Source of the DNA: Methylococcaceae bacterium
Lineage (GTDB): Bacteria > Pseudomonadota > Gammaproteobacteria > Methylococcales > Methylomonadaceae
Assembly (NCBI GenBank): GCA_005779525.1
Contig: SXIZ01000041.1
Coordinates: forward strand, 1-5,097
DNA: 5,097 nt
Direction: 5' to 3'
The translations under genes were made by a program, and so were the position numbers. The notes under the pieces are model-generated. The model did no database searches and was not told the origin of the DNA. It was given only the letters and a program-made list of their open reading frames with translations. The first letter of the stretch is position 1; each line of letters starts with the position of its first letter. Below, in pieces: positions 1 through 5,097 of this stretch.

Positions 1-5
1 AGATA

Positions 6-34
6 TTGTAAATTTATGCAGATTGCATTATATT
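6..34 (+). promoter_or_regulatory. Possible sigma-70-type promoter for the TPR gene
   Basis: TTGTAA (6-11) and TATATT (29-34) are separated by 17 bases and match the sigma-70 consensus at 4/6 and 5/6 positions. Transcription would then begin about seven bases later, at or next to the ATG at 41, giving a leaderless or near-leaderless mRNA. That would fit the absence of a Shine-Dalgarno sequence. The region is AT-rich and lies at the window edge, so a chance match is quite possible. Confidence 0.25.
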
Positions 35-40
35 TTACGC

Positions 41-727
41 ATGAAAAAATTAATGCTTGTTGTTATTTTGCTACAGTTGGCTTTTTCGGTACAGGCGGAG
101 ACGTTAGGTCAAGCCGTGGATGCCATCGAGAAAGAGTGGGCGCAGGTGTATTACAAGAATCTTCCCAATCCTTCGGCTAAGTATGCCCACCTTTTATCAA
201 AAGCCAATGCTCTGGCTAAAGCCTACCCGACTAAGTCCGAACCGTTATTGTGGCAAGCCGTTTTAATTGCGACAGATGCTGATCATCAACCGCCAATTAA
301 AGCGTTGGAACAAATTAATCAGGCGCGTGAACTGCTAAATCGTGCTATCGAAATTGCACCGACGGGGATGAATGGTGCGGCTTTAGTCGCATTAGGTACC
401 TTGTATTATTTAACCCCACCTTGGCCGATTGCCTTTGGCGATACGGATAAGGCGCAGGAGTTACTCAGTCAAGCGCTTAAAGTTTCACCCGATAGCATTG
501 ATGCAAACTATTTTTATGGAGATTTCTTGTTGTCGCAAAATGACACTGAACAAGCAGCAAGATATTTTAAAAAAGCGCTGGCTGTCCCTAGCAGAAAAAA
601 TCAAGCCTTTGCGGATGATAATCTCAAACTGCAAGCGAAATTGGCGTTAGAAAACGCCAGTACTCGAAAGCTTACCAACGTCAAAGACAATTTCCTGTCG
701 TTTTTCAATTCGACTACGGTCGATTAA
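41..727 (+). CDS. Exported tetratricopeptide-repeat (TPR) protein, function unknown
   Basis: This gene encodes 228 residues. The ATG at 41 was chosen because it starts a textbook Sec signal peptide: MKK, a hydrophobic core of about 13 residues, then FSVQA before E20, the likely cleavage site. A TTG 18 bases upstream in the same frame would only add residues ahead of this signal. The mature part is mostly helical. A first helical pair lies around residues 91-123 (QARELLNRAIEIAP). The clearest TPR unit lies around 136-183 (KAQELLSQALKVSPDS, then NYFYGDFLLSQNDTEQAARYFKKAL). The PWPIAFGD segment and YFYGDFLL resemble a family of small proteobacterial periplasmic TPR proteins, known only as hypothetical or TPR proteins. 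A role as a protein-protein adaptor in the periplasm is inferred from the fold class. No Shine-Dalgarno sequence is visible. A strong terminator follows directly, so it is probably not co-transcribed with the secretion genes downstream. Confidence 0.85.
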   Translation: MKKLMLVVILLQLAFSVQAETLGQAVDAIEKEWAQVYYKNLPNPSAKYAHLLSKANALAKAYPTKSEPLLWQAVLIATDADHQPPIKALEQINQARELLNRAIEIAPTGMNGAALVALGTLYYLTPPWPIAFGDTDKAQELLSQALKVSPDSIDANYFYGDFLLSQNDTEQAARYFKKALAVPSRKNQAFADDNLKLQAKLALENASTRKLTNVKDNFLSFFNSTTVD

Positions 728-734
728 TTGCTAC

Positions 735-774
735 CCAGATTTAGCTCTGATGTTCAAGCTAAATCTGGTCTTTT
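735..774 (+). terminator. Rho-independent terminator after the TPR gene
   Basis: A perfect 12-bp inverted repeat, CCAGATTTAGCT (735-746) and AGCTAAATCTGG (757-768), encloses a 10-base loop and is followed by TCTTTT (769-774). It begins 7 bases after the TAA of the TPR gene. A second, outer pair, TGCTAC (729-734) with GTAGCA (775-780), encloses the whole element including the T run. On the opposite strand no T run follows the stem, so it looks unidirectional. Confidence 0.85.
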
Positions 775-856
775 GTAGCATCCATCTTCACTTCCCAAGT
801 ACGCTAAACCGAGGCGTTTGATAAATTCACCTCAATTCCAAGCCTATTCGGTTAAA

Positions 857-908
857 TAATGGCAATCCTAAATCTGTCAGCATGGATTTGCTTCGCTGCG
901 TGCCATTA
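857..908. repeat. Inverted repeat TAATGGCA / TGCCATTA
   Basis: Two perfect 8-base arms (857-864 and 901-908) enclose 36 bases that include the motif CTTCGCTGCG. This could be a small palindromic intergenic repeat, a cruciform, or chance. Only this copy is visible, so repetition elsewhere in the genome cannot be judged. Confidence 0.3.
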
Positions 909-1107
909 GTTGAAAGTTTATGCGGATACCCCCTCTTTTGGGGGAGTTTAAATTTTAAAAAATCAACTTACACTAACCAGCAGATATCCCCAATTGCCTA
1001 TATTCCCTGAAGTCTAAGATGGCACTAATCATTTTTGGGGAAAGGTAAAGCAACGTGCATTTATGGATTTAATTTAAATGCTGATCTTAGTTTAGGCAAT
1101 ATTCTGC

Positions 1108-2814
1108 ATGCATCATTGGTTGAGAATCTATAAATCGGGCGTGTTTGTTGGTCTGTTAGGGCTATTGCCGATCCTGGGTATGGCAGAAGAGTTGGTGCCC
1201 GACGGGGCGTTTTTACTCCAACAAATCGAAAAGGAACGTGGTCTGAGTTTACCGGAAAAAACCGAAGCAGACCCTCAGCCAGAACTCAAAAATCTAAAAT
1301 CAACCGGGGGACAAGCTGTTTGGGTAAAAGCATTCAAGTTTGAAGGTAATACCTTGCTGAGCGAGAGTCAGCTTAACGCGGTTGTCACACCCTATCTTCA
1401 GCAGAACTTAAATTTTGAACAATTACAAGCGGTGACAAGGCAAGTCGCTGAAACTTATCGTAAAGCTGGTTGGATTATAAAAGCTTATTTACCGCAACAA
1501 GATATTACCCAAGGCATTGTGATTATTCATGTCACCGAAGCCATTTTGGGACGAGTAATTCCTGAAGATAATGCTAGCCAACGCTTATTAACTACCCGAG
1601 CGATAGGCATGATTGCTGCAGCACAATCTCCAGGAACATACCTCAATAGCGATGCTCTTGATCGGGGAGTGTTACTGCTGAATGATTTGCCTGGTATTGC
1701 CGCTGTGAGTCGACTGAGCAAAGGACAGCATGCCGGGGAAACCGATTTACGCTTGCAGCTTACCGACCAGCCAGTATTACAAAGCAAACTCAGTGGGGAT
1801 AACAGTGGTTCGCGCGCAACGGGTGCACTTCGCTTTATGCCCGAATTTAAAGTCAACAGCCCCAGTAAAATTGGTGATCTGTTGACGGCTAGCCTGATTC
1901 ACAGTGAAGGTAGCGATTACGCTCGGGTGAACTACACCTTACCCTTGGGGTTGGCCGGATGGCGTTTGGGTTCGAGCATGAGTTACTTGGCCTATCAGTT
2001 GGTGAGTGCGGAATTTGCACAATCCAATTCGCAAGGCGAGGCGTTTTTATTCAGCTTAGATGTGAACTATCCGTGGCTGCGTAGCCGCTTAAAAAATCTG
2101 TTTTTTGCTTTGGAATTTAATCATAAACGTTATGACAACCAATTTAACGCCGCCAGGGTTAGTCAATATCAAATCAGTAACGGATCGCTCAATGTGTTCG
2201 GTAATCTATTTGATGATTTTTGGGGAGGGGGAGCAAGTACAGGAAGTTTAAGTCTCACCGAGGGCTATGTGGATTTAAACGGCTCGCCAAATCGCAGCAG
2301 CATCGCCGACACCACCCAAACTGAGGCTTGGTTTACCAAGTTTCGGTATAGCCTAACTCGACAACAGCATATTACGCGCGATAGCCAGTTCTATATAAGT
2401 TTCAGCGGTCAATTAGCCAGTAAAAACCTTGATGGTGCCGAAAAATTTTACCTCGGGGGCGCAGGTGGGGTTAGAGCTTATCCGGCAAACGAAGCTGGTG
2501 GTAGCGAGGGTCAATTGTTAACGCTTGAGCTTCGGCAGCAGTTACTCGGAAAAGTCAATCTAACTGGGTTTTACGATTTCGGGCATATCACCCTAAATAC
2601 CCATAATCGATTCAAGGGGGCGGCGAAAGTCAATGACTATGTTCTGCAAGGTGCCGGAGCTGCAATAGCGTATACCACTGATTTTGCGTTAGAGATGAAA
2701 TTGACCTGGGCGCATCGTCTTGGGACCAACCCGAATCCCAGCACCACAGGTACAGATCAAGATGGTTCTCTGGATAAACACCGATTTTGGTTTACGGTGG
2801 GGTTAAGTTTATGA
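1108..2814 (+). CDS. Two-partner secretion outer-membrane transporter TpsB (ShlB/FhaC/HecB family)
   Basis: This gene encodes 568 residues, the normal length for the family. It would form a 16-stranded outer-membrane barrel that threads its TpsA partner to the cell surface. A Sec signal peptide covers residues 1-26 (hydrophobic core, then GMA before EE). A short helix like the family's plug helix follows (FLLQQIEKERG, 35-45), then a polar linker. The first POTRA domain spans about 71-148 (VWVKAFKFEGNTLLSE, YRKAGWIIKAYLPQQ). The second spans about 149-222 and includes LLLNDLPGIAAVSRL. The barrel occupies the rest and ends in an aromatic-rich last strand, FWFTVGLSL. Two family signatures are present: GGVRAYPANEAGG (VRAY at 455-458), the loop-6 motif that enters the barrel, and FYDFG (488-492), its partner on the barrel wall. 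The ATG at 1108 is the only ATG after an in-frame stop at 1093-1095; no good Shine-Dalgarno precedes it. The reading frame is intact. The tpsA gene lies 140 bases downstream, the classic tpsB-tpsA order. Confidence 0.95.
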   Translation: MHHWLRIYKSGVFVGLLGLLPILGMAEELVPDGAFLLQQIEKERGLSLPEKTEADPQPELKNLKSTGGQAVWVKAFKFEGNTLLSESQLNAVVTPYLQQNLNFEQLQAVTRQVAETYRKAGWIIKAYLPQQDITQGIVIIHVTEAILGRVIPEDNASQRLLTTRAIGMIAAAQSPGTYLNSDALDRGVLLLNDLPGIAAVSRLSKGQHAGETDLRLQLTDQPVLQSKLSGDNSGSRATGALRFMPEFKVNSPSKIGDLLTASLIHSEGSDYARVNYTLPLGLAGWRLGSSMSYLAYQLVSAEFAQSNSQGEAFLFSLDVNYPWLRSRLKNLFFALEFNHKRYDNQFNAARVSQYQISNGSLNVFGNLFDDFWGGGASTGSLSLTEGYVDLNGSPNRSSIADTTQTEAWFTKFRYSLTRQQHITRDSQFYISFSGQLASKNLDGAEKFYLGGAGGVRAYPANEAGGSEGQLLTLELRQQLLGKVNLTGFYDFGHITLNTHNRFKGAAKVNDYVLQGAGAAIAYTTDFALEMKLTWAHRLGTNPNPSTTGTDQDGSLDKHRFWFTVGLSL

Positions 2815-2817
2815 GTA

Positions 2818-2853
2818 CTCAGTGTGCTTTGCGAGGTAGAAAAGACCTCTGAG
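2818..2853 (+). other. Hairpin in the tpsB-tpsA gap
   Basis: GAGGT (2833-2837) and ACCTC (2845-2849) form a short stem around AGAAAAG. CTCAG (2818-2822) could alternatively pair with CTGAG (2849-2853). No T run follows, so this is not a convincing terminator. It could be an mRNA processing or stabilising structure between the transporter and adhesin genes, or chance. Confidence 0.3.
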
Positions 2854-2954
2854 CAACAGGCAGGATAATTTTCTAGGTGATTAGTTTAAAAAATAATTGG
2901 ATTGATCAAAAAGGTTGTGCTGATTTCTTACGCTGGAGTTAGCGGTATTTTGCA

Positions 2955-3821
2955 ATGAATAAGAGCTTATTGAAATATATAAAAACTATCCACATTTCTC
3001 TCGGTCAATGGACCCTCAGTCCGTTGGTCAAACGGACTCGATACAACCCTGTGAAGAGTAAGCCGAAAACTATCGCCACAGCGACTTGCTTAATCTGCGC
3101 AAGTTTAAGTGGCGGTGTGCCGCGGATTTATGCCGAGCCAGCACCAGAGCAATTACCCGAGGGGGCGCAAATTGGCGCAGGTGAAATTCATATCCAACAG
3201 CAAGGTGCGCATTTAGATGTTCAGCAACAATCCCAGCAAGGAATAATCAATTGGCAAAGTTTTGATGTGGGTGAAGCTGCGAGTGTGGAATTTAAGCAAC
3301 CCGATAGTCAAGCGGTCACCTTAAATCGCGTGCTCAACAGCCAACCTTCGGAAATTTTGGGAAAACTCACTGCCAATGGCCAGGTTTTTCTGGTTAATCC
3401 CAACGGTATTTATTTTGGCAAAAGTGCCAATGTAGATGTCGCAGGCTTGGTAGCTACTACCCATAGCCTGAGCGATGCAGATTTTAAAGCCGGGCAATTT
3501 CAGTTTCAACGTAATGATGCGCAAGGAAAAATTATCAATGAGGGAAATATTCGTGCAGCCTTAGGTGGCTATATCGCATTACTCGCACCGGAAGTTCGCA
3601 ATCAAGGCGTGATAATTGCCCAAATGGGAACTATCGCGCTGGCTTCAGGTGAAGCCATAAAATTACAGTTTGAGAACCAGCAACATCTGAGTGCAATCGA
3701 AGTTACGCCCAGTCAAATTAAAGCCTTAATTGAAAATAAAGGTGCAGTTTTGGCACCCGGCGGACTGATTATTTTATCTGCCAAAGCGGCAGATGCTCTG
3801 CAAGGGGGGGGTGGTCAATAA
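2955..3821 (+). CDS. TpsA N-terminal segment: signal peptide and TPS secretion domain (filamentous haemagglutinin N-terminal)
   Basis: As written this encodes 288 residues. The ATG at 2955 follows an in-frame stop at 2940; a GGAG at 2935-2938 is rather far away (16 bases) to act as a strong ribosome site. The signal sequence is unusually long: about 38 polar, basic residues, a hydrophobic core at 39-55, and probable cleavage after IYA at residue 60. The TPS domain follows, which the TpsB POTRA domains recognise. Its signatures are INWQSFDVG (N99), VEFKQPDSQAVTLNRVL, the hallmark NPNGIYFG (N148-G155), DVAGLVATT and GGYIALLAPEVRNQG. The right-handed beta-helix continues to LIILSAKAADALQ. Reading then enters the G8 tract, adds GGGGQ and stops at 3819-3821, only 7 bases after the tract. 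The product would be nearly the signal plus TPS domain, similar in extent to the experimentally used FhaB fragment Fha30. Confidence 0.9.
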   Translation: MNKSLLKYIKTIHISLGQWTLSPLVKRTRYNPVKSKPKTIATATCLICASLSGGVPRIYAEPAPEQLPEGAQIGAGEIHIQQQGAHLDVQQQSQQGIINWQSFDVGEAASVEFKQPDSQAVTLNRVLNSQPSEILGKLTANGQVFLVNPNGIYFGKSANVDVAGLVATTHSLSDADFKAGQFQFQRNDAQGKIINEGNIRAALGGYIALLAPEVRNQGVIIAQMGTIALASGEAIKLQFENQQHLSAIEVTPSQIKALIENKGAVLAPGGLIILSAKAADALQGGGGQ

Positions 3822-4809
3822 TGAAGGACATCTTGAAGCGACGGGAATGAATAAGGTCGCGGGTAAGATAGTGCTTGAAGCAAGTGATAGCGTCAATAAT
3901 AGTGGCACGATTTCCGCAGATGCAGACACTGAAGGTAGCAGTGCGGGTGAAATCAGCATCCAAGCGCCAAATGTAACTAACCAAGGCGAGATTAGCGCCA
4001 GTGCCGAGCCTAAAATCGAGCAGCAAGCAGAGCAGCAAGTAAATATTCTGGCCGCGAGCGTCGGTAAGTTGCCGTCAAACAGCTTGCAAACTCACAGTAA
4101 TGAAACTGCTGCAAAGCATCCGGGTGGCGCGATTAAAATCAATGCGCAACAATTAACCCAAACCGAAAGTGGACGAATTTCGGTCCAGGGTGGTAATGGC
4201 GGAAACATCGGTATAGTTGCTGCAGAGAGCGTTGATTTAGCAGGTGAGGTGAACGCCGATAGCACAGCAACTTCCTTGGTAAGCAGCCAGATCGCATTTG
4301 GGGGTAAGGGCGGTCACATTGAAATCGCCTCACCGAAGACGATTTTGCAAGCAGCACGGTTAACGGCAGTGGGTGACACCCAGGGCGGTAGCGTTACTGT
4401 AAGTGGTAAATTACCCCATGGGCCGCTACCTCGGCCAGAGCAACCCGATGTTGTGCTACTGCCGAACACGCAAGTGCGCGTCAATAGTCGACGTGGCACG
4501 GGCGGTGAGATTACGGTGACCGGAACGTACTTGCAGATCCAGGATCACGCACTATTGGACACTAGCGGCGCATTGGGAGGGGGGCAAGTCGCGCTGGGAG
4601 GTGGATGGCAAGGAGGAGGCGATCTAGCGCAAGCAATTCGCGTGGATTTTGCAGCTGGGGCAAGCATTTATGCCAATGCGACTGAACTGGGTAACGGAGG
4701 TACCGTCGTGCTCTGGAGTGATCTGCATCATATGGCTGGCTTGACCTCGGCCCAGGGAAGCATTCTAGCAACGGGGGGGGGCATTAGGTGGTCATGGCGG
4801 GCAAATTGA
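3793..4809 (+). CDS. TpsA middle segment, displaced by one frame (beta-helical haemagglutinin region)
   Basis: This frame carries the direct continuation of TpsA from the G8 tract onward. The ATG at 3793 lies inside the upstream frame and has no ribosome site, so it is probably not a real start; the meaningful sequence begins at VVNNEGHLEA (about 3811). The content is typical of large FHA-like adhesins. Short beta-helix turns such as VNNSGTISADA and VTNQGEISASA come first, followed by a Gln/Glu-rich stretch (EPKIEQQAEQQ) and Gly-rich turns (GGNGGNIGIVAAESVDL). A conserved block then follows: LLDTSGALGGGQVALGGGWQGGG, spaced from ASIYANATELGNGGTVVLWSD by an AQAIRVDFAAG linker. The G9 tract shifts the frame again, giving GIRWSWRAN and a stop at 4807-4809. 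With the first tract corrected and the second left as is, the product would be about 617 residues. Confidence 0.75.
   Translation: MLCKGGVVNNEGHLEATGMNKVAGKIVLEASDSVNNSGTISADADTEGSSAGEISIQAPNVTNQGEISASAEPKIEQQAEQQVNILAASVGKLPSNSLQTHSNETAAKHPGGAIKINAQQLTQTESGRISVQGGNGGNIGIVAAESVDLAGEVNADSTATSLVSSQIAFGGKGGHIEIASPKTILQAARLTAVGDTQGGSVTVSGKLPHGPLPRPEQPDVVLLPNTQVRVNSRRGTGGEITVTGTYLQIQDHALLDTSGALGGGQVALGGGWQGGGDLAQAIRVDFAAGASIYANATELGNGGTVVLWSDLHHMAGLTSAQGSILATGGGIRWSWRAN
3804..3811 (+). repeat. G8 homopolymer at the first tpsA frame break
   Basis: Eight consecutive G residues lie between GCTCTGCAA and TGGTCAATAATG. With eight, translation runs into TAA at 3819-3821. With seven, the frame reads QGGVVNNEGHLEA and continues. 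Tracts of this length are prone to slipped-strand mispairing during replication and also to miscounting during sequencing. Confidence 0.85.
4773..4781 (+). repeat. G9 homopolymer at the second tpsA frame break
   Basis: Nine consecutive G residues, the longest homopolymer of G in the window, follow ATTCTAGCAAC. With nine, the middle frame ends at TGA 4807-4809. With eight, it reads ATGGALGGHGGQIETSG, which matches the family's usual Gly-rich junction, and continues to the window end. Confidence 0.85.
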
Positions 4810-5097
4810 AACTTCTGGACATCAGGTTAATTTTGCTGGGGTAAGCATCAACGCTGGTGCACCTCAAGGCCAGGGCGGTCTGTGGCTTATAGACCCCTTT
4901 AATTACACCGTGGATAGTACTGCTGCTACCAGCATAGTGAATAGTTTAAATAACGGTACGAGTGTTAGCTTAGATACCGCTAACAATACAGGTATTGGCG
5001 CTGGCGCAAGTGGTGCGGGAGATATTACCGTGAGTGCCAATATCATTACGGGTGCGATGAGTAATGATGCGACCTTATCACTGAAAGCTAGTCACTA
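4781..5097 (+). CDS. TpsA downstream segment, third frame, partial at window end
   Basis: From the end of the G9 tract this frame is open to the window edge (105 codons plus two bases). It has no start codon of its own at the 5' end and is a continuation of the adhesin. It contains ALGGHGGQIETSGH, then a GAPQGQGGLWLIDPFNYTVD block with the WL(I/L)DP motif common in large proteobacterial FHA-like proteins. TAATSIVNSLNNGTSVSL, GAGDITVSANI and NDATLSLKAS follow. These are the kind of motifs that precede the repetitive shaft of such adhesins, so much more of the gene probably lies beyond the window. Confidence 0.75.

Larger units (their letters stand above)
728..1107. other. 380-bp intergenic region between the TPR gene and tpsB
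   Basis: After the terminator I see no open frame with gene-like character on either strand. The region holds several small inverted repeats. AACCGAGGC (807-815) pairs with GCC-TAT-TCGGTT (842-853) through a three-base bulge. TAATGGCA (857-864) pairs perfectly with TGCCATTA (901-908). CCCCC and GGGGG (929-933 and 940-944) flank a six-base T-rich loop. The last 160 bases are AT-rich and should contain the tpsB promoter, but no hexamer pair stands out clearly enough to mark. Confidence 0.6.
2955..5097 (+). pseudogene. tpsA adhesin gene as a whole, interrupted at two poly-G tracts and open at the window end
   Basis: The three segments listed separately below are pieces of one gene. Homologous-looking sequence runs on without a missing block across both frame breaks: LSAKAADALQGG joins VVNNEGHLEA, and QGSILATGG joins ALGGHGGQIETSG. 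Removing one G from G8 (3804-3811) and one from G9 (4773-4781) gives a single frame of at least 713 codons with no stop inside the window. The expected product is a large filamentous-haemagglutinin-like surface protein: extended signal peptide, TPS domain, beta-helical stretches, then the start of a repetitive region. Whether the gene is dead, phase-OFF, or simply misassembled at the homopolymers cannot be settled here. The label pseudogene records the broken frame, not a proven loss of function. Confidence 0.8.

Noticed and set aside
1036..1075. Possible cyclic-di-GMP riboswitch upstream of tpsB (GGGGAAAGGTAAAGCAACG)
   Set aside because: It has a superficial similarity to the GEMM-I core, but the conserved GCAAACC and GGGACGCAAAGCC elements and the paired stems are absent.
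1527..1856. Open frame on the minus strand inside tpsB (109 codons)
   Set aside because: It lies wholly within a well-supported TpsB gene, and its translation has no recognisable domain or signal; it is a shadow frame.
2470..2481. VRAY instead of VRGY in the TpsB loop-6 motif
   Set aside because: GVRAYP followed by a Gly/Glu-rich stretch is a common form in proteobacterial TpsB proteins, and the Arg and the matching FxDxG-type Asp are both kept, so this is not a defect.
3084..3101. Cysteines in the TpsA signal region (TCLICAS) as a lipoprotein site
   Set aside because: The residues before each cysteine do not form a lipobox with small residues at -1 and -3 and Leu at the right place, and a conventional cleavage site follows at IYA.
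3793..3795. ATG at 3793 as the start of an independent downstream gene
   Set aside because: There is no ribosome site, the first codons overlap the upstream TPS frame, and the product would lack a signal peptide needed for an adhesin. Continuation through the G tract explains the frame better.
3769..4038. Minus-strand open frames across the first G tract
   Set aside because: They are antisense to strongly family-typical TpsA sequence on both sides of the tract, and the products look like antisense translation of Gly/Ala-rich repeats.

Overview
The window carries a two-partner secretion (TPS, type Vb) locus preceded by a small exported TPR-protein gene. All genes are on the + strand. The organism looks like a moderate-GC Gram-negative proteobacterium, because it has an Omp85/TpsB transporter, a TPS-domain exoprotein and Sec signal peptides. 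The style of the adhesin (GGW-Q-G, NGGTVVLWSD, GGHGGQIETSG and WLIDP blocks) and the TPR protein resemble what is seen in Gammaproteobacteria such as methanotrophs. That assignment is a low-confidence inference; no rRNA or other taxonomic marker is present.

Layout. Positions 41-727 encode a 228-residue secreted or periplasmic TPR protein, followed by a strong hairpin terminator (735-774). Positions 728-1107 are a 380-bp intergenic region with inverted repeats and no convincing gene. Positions 1108-2814 encode a complete 568-residue TpsB outer-membrane transporter (FhaC/ShlB/HecB type). After a 140-bp gap with a small hairpin, the partner TpsA adhesin starts at 2955 and runs off the window end.

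The striking feature is that the tpsA reading is broken twice. Each break falls exactly at one of the two longest G homopolymers in the window: G8 at 3804-3811 and G9 at 4773-4781. Family-typical sequence continues without loss in the next frame each time, so the gene occupies three successive frames. Removing one G from each tract would give one open frame of at least 713 codons. As written, translation stops after 288 residues, which is almost exactly the signal peptide plus the TPS secretion domain.

Working together: TpsA would be exported by Sec, recognised through its TPS domain by the POTRA domains of TpsB, and threaded through the TpsB barrel to the surface as a beta-helical adhesin. 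The two G tracts suggest either slipped-strand phase variation with two switches in series, or homopolymer errors in the assembly. Sequence alone cannot decide between these.
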